Shown here piece by piece: positions 16,987 through 26,248 of a stretch of DNA of 64,000 nucleotides. Position 1 is the first letter of the stretch. Each line of letters opens with the position of its first letter. The translations under genes were made by a program, and so were the position numbers. A model generated the notes under the pieces. The model was not told where the DNA came from. It searched no databases and saw only the letters and a program-made list of their open reading frames with translations. Source of the stretch: an uncultured Litoreibacter sp. Lineage in GTDB: Bacteria > Pseudomonadota > Alphaproteobacteria > Rhodobacterales > Rhodobacteraceae. The stretch spans positions 1 to 64,000 of the forward strand of contig CANLUY010000003.1 in NCBI GenBank assembly GCA_947494435.1. Direction: 5' to 3'.

Positions 16987-18825
16987 ATGACACAGCAATC
17001 CACAATTCCCACTGATACAACGATCATTTACGCATCGCTCAGCCAGCTCTACCTGCACGAACTCAACCCACGCCAAGAGGTGTCACAAGAGGATGTCGAA
17101 ACTCTCGCAGGCAGCATTCGGACCTGCGGGCTGTTACAGAACCTGAGTGGCATCAAGGATGATAAAGGCAAGATCGGCATCGTTGCTGGCGGGCGTCGCC
17201 TTCGCGCATTGACCCTATTGGCCGAAAGCAATCCGAATCTGGAAACCGTGACCGCAATCCCCGTTCTTCTGGCCGAAGACATGATGCAAGCGGAAATGTG
17301 GGCCAACGCTGAGAATTCAGCACGTGAGGACCTCGACCCCGCAGACGAAATCCGCGCCTATGGTCGGATGGCCAAGAGCAATGCATCTGCCGACGCCATT
17401 GCGAGCGCCTTTGGTGTTACAGTCGCTAATGTGACAGGCCGCTTGAAACTGGCAGGCTTGCCGGAGGCCGCCCTTGATGCCCTCAAAGCAAAGAAGATCA
17501 ATCTGACATCGGCACAGAAGATGACAACGGCCCATGATGAAAAGCTGATCCTTGAAGCGATCCAGTTGATCGAAGACGGCCAAATTAGCAACATCAATCA
17601 GTTGGACCGCGCATTGCACCCCAAAGCCGCCAAAGCGACAGACCGCCGTGCTGCATTTGTGGGTGCGGAAGCCTATGAGGCCAATGGCGGGAAAGTCAGC
17701 CGCGATTTGTTCTCCGAAGATGTGTTCTTTGAGGATCAGGACGTGTTGGACGAGACCTTTGCTGCCAAGTTGAAGGAGCAAGCTGGCGCGATCCTTGTTG
17801 AAATGGGCTTCGCGTGGGTCGAAACCAACAGTGAAAGCTACCTCAACTATTACTTCATTCAAGAAAACAAGTTTGAGCGTGTGTATCCCATCGAAGGCAT
17901 CCTCACCGAGGAAGAAGTCGACGAATATGACAGGTTGGCCGAATTGGCCGAAGGTGAGGTGATCGATGATGCTGGTCAGGCCCGTCTGGATGCTTTGCAA
18001 GCCATTCTCGACGGTGAGTATTCCGACGATCAGAAGCAATTTGCGGGCGCGGTGGTCTATGTCACCAACAGCGGCAAACTGGAGATCGAACACGGGTTGA
18101 TCCGCAGCGACGACAAGAAGGCAGCAATTGAAGCAGGTGTACTGTCCAAGCCGCAGCACACGACCAGCCCTGTCAAGAAGTCACCAATCTCGCAAAAATT
18201 GGGCAGTGACCTTGAGCGCATCGCGCGAGGTGCACGGCAGTCCGCCGCGCTGCGCGATCCAGACCTGATCCTTGCGCTCTTTGCGTTCCAGCTTTCAGGA
18301 AAATCAGGATACACGCAGCCCATTGGTTTGCGCAAAGACGAGGTGCCAAATCTGCCGACAACAGAATTTGCAGGTTATTCGATGGACGCACGTCTTACGA
18401 CGCCGACCAAGCCAGCGAAATTCGGCAGTGACATGGCCCGCGTGTTCCGTGCCTACAAAGCCAAAGGGACGGAGTTCATCATGGAAGAAATCATCCGGCA
18501 TCTGGCCGCGTTGATGACCCTTGATAGCGAGATGGCCGAGGTGGTGGATAAAGCCGTAGACACCAACATTCGGGACAATTTCACGCCAAATGCCGAGAAC
18601 TTCTTTGGCCGCGTGAGTGGTCCCTACATGGTGGCGCTGTGGCAGGAACTTCTTGGTTTGGAAGCAGATCATCCGACCGTCACAACCTTTTCGAAGCTGA
18701 AAAAGGCGGAAAAGGCTGGGAAACTGGAAGACCTCTTTAGTGAACCAGCAACCCGCGATGCACATAGTCTGGATGAAGCCGCCAGCACCCGCATCGCCAA
18801 TTGGCTTCCTGAAGGTATGAAATGA
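16987..18825 (+). CDS. ParB/RepB-like nuclease-fold protein of plasmid type
   Basis: A 612-residue protein. Residues about 15-110 form a ParB N-terminal domain (LYLHELNPRQE, LAGSIRTCGLLQNLSG, GIVAGGRRLRALTLL), followed by the NAENSAREDLDPADEI segment and a helix-turn-helix (ADAIASAFGVTVANVTGRLKLAGLP). The C-terminal 350 residues are an acidic extension found in large plasmid ParB-like proteins, not in classical centromere binders. No parA is adjacent; the only ParA-like gene is at 45 kb. A role in early establishment or partition is possible. Two hairpins and a strong terminator follow. Confidence 0.75.
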   Translation: MTQQSTIPTDTTIIYASLSQLYLHELNPRQEVSQEDVETLAGSIRTCGLLQNLSGIKDDKGKIGIVAGGRRLRALTLLAESNPNLETVTAIPVLLAEDMMQAEMWANAENSAREDLDPADEIRAYGRMAKSNASADAIASAFGVTVANVTGRLKLAGLPEAALDALKAKKINLTSAQKMTTAHDEKLILEAIQLIEDGQISNINQLDRALHPKAAKATDRRAAFVGAEAYEANGGKVSRDLFSEDVFFEDQDVLDETFAAKLKEQAGAILVEMGFAWVETNSESYLNYYFIQENKFERVYPIEGILTEEEVDEYDRLAELAEGEVIDDAGQARLDALQAILDGEYSDDQKQFAGAVVYVTNSGKLEIEHGLIRSDDKKAAIEAGVLSKPQHTTSPVKKSPISQKLGSDLERIARGARQSAALRDPDLILALFAFQLSGKSGYTQPIGLRKDEVPNLPTTEFAGYSMDARLTTPTKPAKFGSDMARVFRAYKAKGTEFIMEEIIRHLAALMTLDSEMAEVVDKAVDTNIRDNFTPNAENFFGRVSGPYMVALWQELLGLEADHPTVTTFSKLKKAEKAGKLEDLFSEPATRDAHSLDEAASTRIANWLPEGMK

Positions 18826-18831
18826 AAAATT

Positions 18832-18857
18832 GGCAGGGCGTTTTGCGCCCTGCCCCA
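18832..18857 (+). terminator. Hairpin after the ParB-like gene
   Basis: GGCAGGGCG-TTTT-GCGCCCTGCC lies a few bases after the stop codon. There is no long T-run, so it may protect the mRNA 3' end rather than terminate by itself. Another hairpin (GCCCCAG/CTGGGGC) follows at about 18871-18898. Confidence 0.5.
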
Positions 18858-18947
18858 TTTAACGATGAAAAAGCCCCAGTGTTTCAAACCCTGGGGCCGA
18901 TCCAGCCGATCACTTGTTTTCTAATCCTTGTGGTGAGGATCAACTCT

Positions 18948-18974
18948 GCCCCGCTTCGGCGGGGCTTCTTTTTT
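18948..18974 (+). terminator. Rho-independent terminator
   Basis: GCCCCGC-TTCG-GCGGGGC (18948-18965) is followed by TTCTTTTTT. It is a textbook terminator for the DUF3768-ParB transcript. Confidence 0.85.
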
Positions 18975-19089
18975 GATAGTGACCACATAGAATGCTTTTT
19001 TCACATGAACCCATCGAGATGCCTACATCGGAGGTTTGGGGTACTGTTGCTGGCAGTGTAGGGTGACCTTACAATATGGGGGTGAAATG

Positions 19090-19254
19090 ATGTGTGCGTT
19101 AAAGTTAGAAGTGCCAAAGCGTCTCGCCAAGCACATCGCTGAGTGGGCAGAGGAGCAGATTTCTCTCTGGCCTGACGATACGAAATATCAGGCAGACCTA
19201 GCATCACTGGTTGCCCAGATCGACTTAGCTGTCTTGTCTGACAGCACAAACTAG
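19090..19254 (+). CDS. Small protein, unknown
   Basis: A 54-residue frame, mostly helical (LKLEVPKRLAKHIAEWAEEQISLWPDDTKYQADLASLVAQIDLAVL). GGGGGTG lies about 6 nt before the second of two adjacent ATG codons. It stands alone after the terminator. The composition looks like a real protein, but nothing identifies it. Confidence 0.4.
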   Translation: MCALKLEVPKRLAKHIAEWAEEQISLWPDDTKYQADLASLVAQIDLAVLSDSTN

Positions 19255-19325
19255 CGAGCAGAACCAACCGCTCATTGCTATGGTCGGTGCATCCGAAGCA
19301 TTTGTTTCATGTACCCATGCCGTGC

Positions 19326-19425
19326 GGATGAGGACGGCCCAAAGGAGACATCCAGCCGCCACCGGTGATGCCGCGGTGCGGCCCGCCAGACCGGACTTTC
19401 GCTGCGAGCGCAAAATCAAAGTTCT
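19326..19425. repeat. Diverged direct repeat flanking lysE, left copy
   Basis: The stretch GATGAGGACGGCCC ... GCGGCCCGC ... GACTTTCGCTGC ... GCAAAATC is matched in order at 20287-20375. The two copies flank the LysE-type exporter gene. The surrounding 256 bp (19255-19510) hold no gene that I can support. Confidence 0.4.
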
Positions 19426-19510
19426 AGCGAACTGACAGTCTGCGGGACGGAGCTGCCGTTTGGCATCTTGAGGTCAAAGTCTGCATTTACTCGATCAATA
19501 GCTTTTGTTG

Positions 19511-20158
19511 CTAGTGCTCCGGTTTGCCGGAAATCAACAGTCGAACAGCGAGTCCAAGAAAGAACACCCCTGCAAGGCCATCCATCCATTTCCCGAAACT
19601 CGTTCTAGCCAGCCAACCCGAAGCTTTTCCGGCAGCAAGTCCAATGCAAATGAGGAACGTGATACCGATGAGGTTGTGGATACATCCGAGAAGAAAAATC
19701 TGAAGCCCCACATTGCCGAGTTCAACGTTTATGAACTGCGGCAACAACGCCAAGTAAAATACGACGACTTTTGGATTCAGGACATTCGTGATCAAACCAC
19801 GCCGGAAGACACTCCAAGCGGATATCTCGACAACGGCTTGTTTAGGATCGAGATTGTTGGAGTAGTTCCACCATGATCTCAGCGCCTGCACACCTAGATA
19901 AGCAAGATATGCCGCCCCGGCATATCTCAGGAGTTCAAAGGCTGTCGGAGACGCTGCGACAATCGCAGAGATACCTAAAGCCGCAGCCAATGCGTGAAGC
20001 ACCGAGCCGCAGCCTATCCCCATAGCAGATGCAACAGCGCCTTTTACGCGATGCTGCATGCCGTTTGCGACGACGAAGAGCACATCAGGGCCGGGGGCAA
20101 CTGCAAGAGCAGTTGCAAGTAGAATATAAGCAGTCGTCAGGGTGGGATCGAGTATCAA
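19511..20158 (-). CDS. LysE/RhtB-family amino-acid exporter
   Basis: A 215-residue inner-membrane protein with five to six hydrophobic segments and LysE hallmarks: an N-terminal LATALAVAPGPDVLFVVANGM, the SAMGIGCGSVLHALAAALGIS segment, AGAAYLAYLGVQALR near residue 80, and LITNVLNPKVVVFYLALLPQF. The family exports amino acids or related metabolites. The gene stands alone, flanked by diverged direct repeats, and looks like chromosomal cargo. Substrate unknown. Confidence 0.85.
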   Translation of the reverse strand: MILDPTLTTAYILLATALAVAPGPDVLFVVANGMQHRVKGAVASAMGIGCGSVLHALAAALGISAIVAASPTAFELLRYAGAAYLAYLGVQALRSWWNYSNNLDPKQAVVEISAWSVFRRGLITNVLNPKVVVFYLALLPQFINVELGNVGLQIFLLGCIHNLIGITFLICIGLAAGKASGWLARTSFGKWMDGLAGVFFLGLAVRLLISGKPEH

Positions 20159-20509
20159 AAGTCTACCTCAACATCAGCGCAGTTTCTGGCAAGCTGACTT
20201 TGGCTGCGATGCAAAAACTTTGCAAGATGGGCTCTCTGCCGCCATTAGACCGAATGCAGCATTTCTTTGGAGGGCCCAGATCGCGGCGATGAGGACGGCC
20301 CCTTCCGGACCTTCGGCGGACATACAAGATGCTGCAGTCGCAGCCCGCTTTGCGGACATTCGCTGCAAGTGCTAAATCTACGGGTAGATGAGCCTGTAGT
20401 ATGTAGCACAAACCAGACTACTGCCGCTGCAGTTCATGCTGAAATTGCTCGCATTCTCGACAATGTTACAAATAGAGAGCACCTGATGTCTTCGTTAGAT
20501 AAACAACCC
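20159..20509. other. Intergenic stretch with the right lysE-flanking repeat
   Basis: About 350 bp with no supported gene. The part at 20287-20375 (GATGAGGACGGCCC ... GATGCTGCAGTCGCAGCCCGC ... GCGGACATTCGCTGCAAG) matches 19326-19425 in order. The open frames here are not convincing. Confidence 0.45.
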
Positions 20510-21424
20510 TTATCCGAACATAGAGAAGAACCGCTCTTCGAGCTGCTGTGCGTCAACTCCCGCACAAACAGCTGTCGTTGCACCAACGCCGGGCAACGTG
20601 CGGCCTATTTCCGGACCTTTGAGGACGACAGACAGCGGTATCTTAGAAGTGTTAAAGAGGTCCGGGGCCACGCAGGCGATCACCGCTGCCGGATCATGCA
20701 GACCGCAGCCGGGCAATCCGCGCTCCTCGTAGATGCCAATATATTCGTCCGATGGTCGTTGCAGAAAGCCGCAATGATCGGGATGGCGTTTGGCAAGCGC
20801 TGCGAAATCAGCCCGGCTGCCAGTGGTTTGCATGGTCACATCCAAACCAACCATCAAGGTCGGAATACCTGACGCCAACACCTCTGCCAGGGCATGAGGA
20901 TCCTGATATGTATTTGCTTCTGCATATGGAGTCACATTCCCGGGCACTTGCGCGGCGCCACCCATGAAGACGATCTTCGCAATATTGGCGGCAAAGTCCG
21001 GATGTCTGCGCAGCGCCTCTGCAACATTCGTGATCGGCCCAATCGCGCAGAGTGTCACCTCGCCGCGATAGCGACGGGCCATGCTGGCCATAAAATCCGC
21101 TGCGTCCTCTGGCGTGGGTGTGCGCTGTGGTGTTTGGGGCGGTACTGGTCCAAACCCTTCTGCCCCGTGGATCCTTGCCGCTTCTGCAGGATCAAGCGGT
21201 GCCACAACGCTTGGCCTAGCAGCGCCTTCAGCCACGGGGATGTCAAGTCCCGCCAAATCGCAGAGCCGCAGCGCGTTCCGCGTCGCCTTTTGCACCGGCA
21301 CATTTCCGAAAACCGTTGTCAGGCCAAGCAGCTCGATTGCGGGGTCGTGTGCGGCATAAAGGATCGCCATGGCATCATCGACACCGGGGTCTGTGTCAAT
21401 GATCATCTTTGTGGGTTTAGGCAT
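20510..21424 (-). CDS. Nucleoside hydrolase (IunH/URH1 family)
   Basis: A 304-residue enzyme expected to split ribonucleosides into base and ribose. The N-terminal calcium/ribose-binding motif IDTDPGVDDAMAI is at residues 9-21. TVFGNVPVQKATRNALRL near residue 37, the region ALCAIGPITNVAEAL near 120, and NTYQDPHALAEVL with GCGLHDPAAVIA near 240 complete the family pattern. It is the last gene of a minus-strand operon behind an ABC importer and overlaps the permease gene by 8 bp, so it probably acts on the imported nucleoside. Confidence 0.9.
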   Translation of the reverse strand: MPKPTKMIIDTDPGVDDAMAILYAAHDPAIELLGLTTVFGNVPVQKATRNALRLCDLAGLDIPVAEGAARPSVVAPLDPAEAARIHGAEGFGPVPPQTPQRTPTPEDAADFMASMARRYRGEVTLCAIGPITNVAEALRRHPDFAANIAKIVFMGGAAQVPGNVTPYAEANTYQDPHALAEVLASGIPTLMVGLDVTMQTTGSRADFAALAKRHPDHCGFLQRPSDEYIGIYEERGLPGCGLHDPAAVIACVAPDLFNTSKIPLSVVLKGPEIGRTLPGVGATTAVCAGVDAQQLEERFFSMFG

Positions 21425-22169
21425 CCTGCCACCTCAACAGACGTTTGCGGAGCCAGACAACAAGCAGATAGTTACTCAGGCCGAGCACAGCCGCGATCAG
21501 GGTAACGCCGTACAGAACATCTGCACGGTAACTCTCCATCGCTGTGACGATTAGATAGCCAAGACCGGTCCTTGAAAAAAAGAACTCGGCCACGATGGCC
21601 GCAATGATGGACCCGGTGAAAGCCACCTCATGCGCGGCCATGTAGTAGGGGATGGCTGACGGCCAGCGGACCTTCCAGAATATCTGCCATTTGTTGGCGT
21701 TCAAGACATGCATCCGGTCGAGCAAAACCTGATCTGCTGCCCGCAGTCCCGCGACGACATTTGCCAAAACCGGAAAGAAGGTGACCAGAAAAACCACGAT
21801 GAATTTCGGCATATTTGTTGTGCCCAAAGTGATTACCAAAATGGGGGCAATCACGACAAAGGGGATGTTCTTGATGACGATGAACCATGGCATCAGAAAT
21901 GTTTGAACCGATGGCATGTAAACAAACAAAATCGCGATTGAGATCGCAAAGAGGTTTGCGAAGGCGTACCCAACGATGGCACCATACATCGTAACGCCAG
22001 TGTGATAGAGGAAGTTGGACCATTCATTGCCGAGCGTTTTGAACACGATCCCCGGCCCGGGCAGAATGAACGGCTGAAGCCCCGACAATGTGACAGCCAA
22101 CTGCCAGATGATCGGGACCGACACGATCATCAACAGATAGCCCATGCTTTCGCGCGATACGTTTGTCAT
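21417..22169 (-). CDS. ABC transporter permease, taurine/NMT1-type importer
   Basis: A 250-residue inner-membrane protein with about six helices and a binding-protein-dependent permease signature (EAA-like loop HEVAFTGSIIAAIVAEFFFSRTGLG). The start overlaps the ATPase stop by 4 bp. With the ATPase and binding protein it forms a complete importer of the nitrate/taurine/hydroxymethylpyrimidine class. The neighbouring genes suggest a nucleoside or purine substrate. Confidence 0.88.
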   Translation of the reverse strand: MTNVSRESMGYLLMIVSVPIIWQLAVTLSGLQPFILPGPGIVFKTLGNEWSNFLYHTGVTMYGAIVGYAFANLFAISIAILFVYMPSVQTFLMPWFIVIKNIPFVVIAPILVITLGTTNMPKFIVVFLVTFFPVLANVVAGLRAADQVLLDRMHVLNANKWQIFWKVRWPSAIPYYMAAHEVAFTGSIIAAIVAEFFFSRTGLGYLIVTAMESYRADVLYGVTLIAAVLGLSNYLLVVWLRKRLLRWQDA

Positions 22170-22918
22170 GACTCATCGACCTCATAAAGCAGGCGCCGCA
22201 CCTCAAGAACTTTTTCCCCAAAGGCACTTTGGGTTTTCAGTTCCCTCCGACGGGGACGGGGAAAATCGACGTCGACAATGGCGCTGATCCGGCCCGGGCG
22301 CGGGGCGAGGATGACAATGCGGTCGGCAAGCATTACAGCCTCATCAATGGAATGGGTGACAAGAACCGTGGTTTTGGGATTATCCAGCAGAACCTCGCCC
22401 AGAAACTCGCACATGAATTCTCGCGTCATTTCATCAAGCGCACCAAAAGGTTCATCCATCATCAGAAACGGTGGGTTGTGTACCATCGCAGCCGCAATAT
22501 TCACCCGCTGTTGCATTCCACCCGAAAGCTGGTGCGGGTAATGGTCCTTGAAGTCTCCAAGGCCAAATTCATCAAGTAGCCCTGAGGGGGTCAGTGGTGT
22601 CTCCACACCGGTAATGTCGAGCGTCATCTGCACATTCTGCAAAGACGTGCAGGATGGGACCAGTGCGGCGCGCTGGAACACGATGCCCAGCTTGTTTTCG
22701 CGCCGTACACGTTCTGGTGTATCGCCGCCGACCATTATTTCGCCCGAACTTGCCGTCTCAAGCGACAGGACATGGCGCAACAAGGTTGTCTTGCCGCACC
22801 CGGACGGTCCGATCAGGGCGATGAACTCGCCCTCTTGGATATCCAGATCAATGTCCTTGAGCGCCTCAATCTCTCCGAAAGACTTGGAAAGCTGACGCAG
22901 CTGAATGGCCGGCGACAT
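22166..22918 (-). CDS. ABC transporter ATP-binding protein
   Basis: A 250-residue ATPase with Walker A GPSGCGKTT near residue 36, signature LSGGMQQR near 130, Walker B LLMMDEPFGALDE near 150, and switch His in THSIDEA. It belongs to the taurine/nitrate/pyrimidine importer subfamily. The start is set at MSPAIQL, 4 nt after the binding-protein stop, because the longer frame overlaps that gene. Confidence 0.9.
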   Translation of the reverse strand: MSPAIQLRQLSKSFGEIEALKDIDLDIQEGEFIALIGPSGCGKTTLLRHVLSLETASSGEIMVGGDTPERVRRENKLGIVFQRAALVPSCTSLQNVQMTLDITGVETPLTPSGLLDEFGLGDFKDHYPHQLSGGMQQRVNIAAAMVHNPPFLMMDEPFGALDEMTREFMCEFLGEVLLDNPKTTVLVTHSIDEAVMLADRIVILAPRPGRISAIVDVDFPRPRRRELKTQSAFGEKVLEVRRLLYEVDES

Positions 22919-22922
22919 ATCG

Positions 22923-23984
22923 TCAGCTGCAATCAACGGTTGGCATAAAGCCGTATTGCAGCAAGATTGCAGTATTCTCATTCCAGGCAGAGAAATCCGT
23001 TTCCAACAGGCGCAGATCGCCCTTTGTCACTAGGGGGGCCTGTTGTTCATAGCGTTGCAGCACCAGTTCTTTGTTCAGATGTGGCGCGTCAGTTGCGTAT
23101 TTCAGGACCGTTTCAGCGGAAACCTCTGGGTTTTCGAGCATGAAATCGATGCCGCGATGCACTGCACGCATAAAGCGTTCGCCGACTTCGGGGTTTTCCG
23201 CAATCGTGTCTTTCATCATCACGATGGAATCTGGGAAATCCTCAAACCCGTGTGGGCCCCACATCAAGGCGTTCCATTCATAGCCTTGCGCTGATATCGC
23301 GCGGGTCTGGTTGAAAATCCAGCCAAAGTAGAAATCGGCTGTTCCTGCGAACAAGGCGTCAGGGGTAAAGCCGGCTTTGATGATTGTCACATCACCTTCC
23401 TCCATACCGGCCTTATCCAGAAGGATCGGCATATGTTCGAGGAACGGGCCACCGGCCACGGTGCGCCCCATGAGATCTTCTGGTGTCAACTCCTTGCCAA
23501 GCAACTCTTCATCAATAGTCAGAAAGGCTGCCGGGCCGCCTTTAAGGACAGAGCCGACAGACGTAATGCCTTCGATCGGAGTCGGCGAAGTGATCGCACG
23601 GGGCAAGTAAGACCCGGCTGAGGCAACAGCCACATCCACGACGCCGCCGCCAAGCGTTTGAATATGGTTCTTGCCAGGACCGCCCGGCACCAGTTCAACC
23701 TCAATCCCTTCGTCGGCAAAGAACCCTTGCTCAATCGCGTTGTAGAAATGGGATTGCCCATCGTCGAGCACCCAAGACAGGCCAACACGCAGGGTTACCG
23801 TCTCTGCCATCGGGGTGATATCGGCAAGATCAGCATCGGACGGCAGCAGATCGTTGGTGACGTAGTTTTCGGCTGGAACAACCCGTTCAACACAGGCCAG
23901 CGCCTCTTCATAGGTCATGTCAGGCTGGGCGAGTGCTGGGCCGGCCAGAGCTGTCGTTGCCAGCAGAGCAAGTGTGCGTTTCAT
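22923..23984 (-). CDS. ABC transporter substrate-binding protein, NMT1/THI5-like
   Basis: A 353-residue periplasmic protein with a signal peptide (residues 1-19, cleavage after LAGPALA). The body carries an NMT1-like start (VTLRVGLSWVLDDGQSHFYNAIEQGFFADEGIEVELVPGGPGKN). This class binds pyrimidines, thiamine precursors, sulfonates or similar small molecules. Linked nucleoside hydrolase and guanine deaminase genes point to a nucleoside or nucleobase. Three Cys are present, one near the C-terminus (TVDCS). Confidence 0.85.
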   Translation of the reverse strand: MKRTLALLATTALAGPALAQPDMTYEEALACVERVVPAENYVTNDLLPSDADLADITPMAETVTLRVGLSWVLDDGQSHFYNAIEQGFFADEGIEVELVPGGPGKNHIQTLGGGVVDVAVASAGSYLPRAITSPTPIEGITSVGSVLKGGPAAFLTIDEELLGKELTPEDLMGRTVAGGPFLEHMPILLDKAGMEEGDVTIIKAGFTPDALFAGTADFYFGWIFNQTRAISAQGYEWNALMWGPHGFEDFPDSIVMMKDTIAENPEVGERFMRAVHRGIDFMLENPEVSAETVLKYATDAPHLNKELVLQRYEQQAPLVTKGDLRLLETDFSAWNENTAILLQYGFMPTVDCS

Positions 23985-24008
23985 GTCAAATACTCCTTGT
24001 TGGTTTTG

Positions 24009-25352
24009 TTATCGCCAAGCCTCAACTGGGTTGAACCTTGGTTCGCCGAAGAACTCTTCAGCTTTTGGTGGTTGGTCTTCGAATTGTGCAAAATGCGCGG
24101 ATAGTCTGGTATGCAACTGGGTTGCGATGTCCGGGGCGTCATCAATGATGTTGCGCGATTCGCCGTCTTGCAGGGCGAACAGGGTGTCGCGTCTGTTGTC
24201 AAAGCGGGCGATCAGCTTGTGGGTTGCAGTGCGGATCATGCGAGCGGTGCCGTATTCGCCAAACTGCGCATCACGCCAGTCGGCTGTTTCGCCTGAAAGA
24301 ACTGACCAAAGCGACCGGCCTGCAAATGGCCCACCGGTGGGTTGGATGCCGGCGGCAGCGGCCAGTGTCTGAAACAGATCAAGATGGTCCGCAAACGACC
24401 GAGGGCGGGCACCTTTTGGCACGCCCGGTCCGGACAGGATCATCGGAATGCGCATACTTTCCTCGATCATGTTTTGCGGGCTGGTTGCGTTGCCTTTGCC
24501 CCAAATCCCGTGGTGATCAAGACAAAGCCCGTGATCTGAGGTGAAAACGATCAGGGTATTTTCCAGCTCTCCTGACGCGGACAGCTGGTCAAGAATACGG
24601 CCAACCCCTTCATCAATCGCCGTCACTGCAGCGTAGTATTGCATTTTGGCCTTGCGGCGCGCCGCATCGTCGTCCTGCGGCAGTTCGATGTTCAGGATAT
24701 CGCCCTCAAAAACACGCTCTGCACTTGGGATGTCCGAGAATTGCGCATCCGCATATTGCGCAACCAGTCTTTCGGGCTGGTCTTCCCATGGCGAGTGTGT
24801 GGCGTAGAAGCCCGTGAAGTGGAAAAAGGGCTGATCCTTCGGGCGATCACGTAGAAACGACACTGTGCGGTCCGCGATCAGTTGGGTCAGATACCCTTCG
24901 GGCGCATGCAGATGGCCGTTGTCGCAAAACCGGTTCGCATCGCGATGGTATATTGGGTAGTCACCGGCCAGCGCGAACCAATCGTCGAAACCAGGTTGCG
25001 GGTCATAGTCGCGTCCAATGTGCCACTTGCCCGACAACCCAGTGTGATAGCCTGCATCGTGCAGCATTTGCGGCAGTGTCGCTATGTCTTGCATCCAATG
25101 GAGGGCGTTAAACCGGTCTGCTGAATTGAGGTAGTCGTGCAGCCCATGCTGCGTCGGCAACAGCCCTGTTATGAAGCTCGCACGCGCGGGAGAACACACC
25201 GGCACCGGTGTAAATGCATTTTCGAAAACCGCTCCATTTGCGGCGAGCGCGTTCACCGATGGGGTATGTAGTTCCGAGTTGCCATAGGCGGGTAGCGCCC
25301 ACTGGCCATGGTCATCGTTGAAAATGACGAGGATGTTTGGCCGCGTGCTCAT
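24009..25352 (-). CDS. Sulfatase (formylglycine-dependent arylsulfatase family)
   Basis: A 447-residue enzyme that should hydrolyse a sulfate ester. The metal-binding NDDHG is at residues 12-16, and the sulfatase signature CSPARASFITG has Cys53, the residue matured to formylglycine. GKWHIGRD, the region near FTGFYATHSPW and FTSDHGLCLDHHG complete the active site. There is no signal peptide, so it acts in the cytoplasm. Its start overlaps the stop of the GntR gene by 4 bp. A cytoplasmic sulfatase inside a nucleoside operon suggests the imported compound is sulfated, which is an inference. Confidence 0.88.
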   Translation of the reverse strand: MSTRPNILVIFNDDHGQWALPAYGNSELHTPSVNALAANGAVFENAFTPVPVCSPARASFITGLLPTQHGLHDYLNSADRFNALHWMQDIATLPQMLHDAGYHTGLSGKWHIGRDYDPQPGFDDWFALAGDYPIYHRDANRFCDNGHLHAPEGYLTQLIADRTVSFLRDRPKDQPFFHFTGFYATHSPWEDQPERLVAQYADAQFSDIPSAERVFEGDILNIELPQDDDAARRKAKMQYYAAVTAIDEGVGRILDQLSASGELENTLIVFTSDHGLCLDHHGIWGKGNATSPQNMIEESMRIPMILSGPGVPKGARPRSFADHLDLFQTLAAAAGIQPTGGPFAGRSLWSVLSGETADWRDAQFGEYGTARMIRTATHKLIARFDNRRDTLFALQDGESRNIIDDAPDIATQLHTRLSAHFAQFEDQPPKAEEFFGEPRFNPVEAWR

Positions 25353-26083
25353 GACATATTGGTCGCGTAGATCGTACCCGCAAATTCGATGGGAATCGTG
25401 TCCGGAACAATGAGAAGACGCGTCACCACGAGGAGTTCGACCTTCTCAGAAAACAGGTCCGTTGATGTTTGAACGAGCGCGGTGCCAACACCACAGTTCA
25501 GCTTTGCCGCTATGCCTGTGTCGGCGACTGTCGCCGATAGGGTCGCATTCTGTAAAAATCGTTCAGAGCCGGTGTGTTCGGAAAGCACACGGATCAGGTT
25601 GCCATCAAACCTTTCCCAATCAACACCCCAGCCTCGCACCCGTGCTTGCGGCAGGAAGTCCACAACGAAAGCCACAGATTTTTTGTCCGCCGTCAGAACG
25701 CGTTCGAGCCTGACGAGGTTTTCGCCTTGTGCCATACGAAAACGGCTGCTGATCTCGGCGTCTTCGATGTCTTCATCTATAGAGACTTGGGCGACGCCGG
25801 GCGTTTGGCCCTGGCTGCGGATAACCTCGGGAAGCGCCACAGATCTGACATGACTTCCCGGCGAACGTCTCAAGATGGTGCCGACGCCGTGACATCGGGC
25901 GATCATGCCTTCGCTTTCCAACTGGATCATCGCTTCGCGCACAGTGTTGCGGCTCACCCCGAATTGCTCAGCCAGCTTGCCTTCGCTCGGAACGCGGTCG
26001 CCGGCCGCCAACTTGCGCTCGACCAGCTCAGCAAGAACCGCCTCTCTCAGGCGTTCAACTGTTGGAAGTTGTTTCAGCATCAT
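25349..26083 (-). CDS. GntR-family regulator (HutC/UTRA subfamily)
   Basis: A 244-residue regulator. The winged helix spans about residues 8-75 (AGDRVPSEGKLAEQFGVSRNTVREAMIQLESEGMIARCHGVGTIL). A ligand-binding UTRA-like domain follows (residues about 90-240). It heads the minus-strand nucleoside operon and is divergent from the guanine deaminase gene. The palindrome at 26113-26126 lies between them, so it probably controls both directions in response to a purine or nucleoside. Two adjacent ATG codons leave the start uncertain by one residue. Confidence 0.85.
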   Translation of the reverse strand: MMLKQLPTVERLREAVLAELVERKLAAGDRVPSEGKLAEQFGVSRNTVREAMIQLESEGMIARCHGVGTILRRSPGSHVRSVALPEVIRSQGQTPGVAQVSIDEDIEDAEISSRFRMAQGENLVRLERVLTADKKSVAFVVDFLPQARVRGWGVDWERFDGNLIRVLSEHTGSERFLQNATLSATVADTGIAAKLNCGVGTALVQTSTDLFSEKVELLVVTRLLIVPDTIPIEFAGTIYATNMS

Positions 26084-26112
26084 TCACCATGTCATCAGCT
26101 TCATAATTTTAA

Positions 26113-26126
26113 GTTGGAGGTCCAAC
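26113..26126. promoter_or_regulatory. Probable GntR operator
   Basis: The palindrome GTTGGA-GG-TCCAAC sits in the divergent intergenic region between the GntR gene and the guanine deaminase gene, 30 bp from the regulator start. Its form fits a GntR half-site pair. Confidence 0.6.
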
Positions 26127-26248
26127 CTATTTTTCCTAGGTTAACTATATTTCTGTGAGAGTCACCGACTTTTTCGATGATGTCTCGCGGGCTGCGTAAA
26201 AAAGCAGCAAGAGCGCCAAGTGATCGGCACAGAACAAAGGGGACCAAG

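Noticed and set aside
20267..20872. A 201-codon plus-strand frame
   Set aside because: It is antisense to the nucleoside hydrolase gene and reads through the intergenic repeat.
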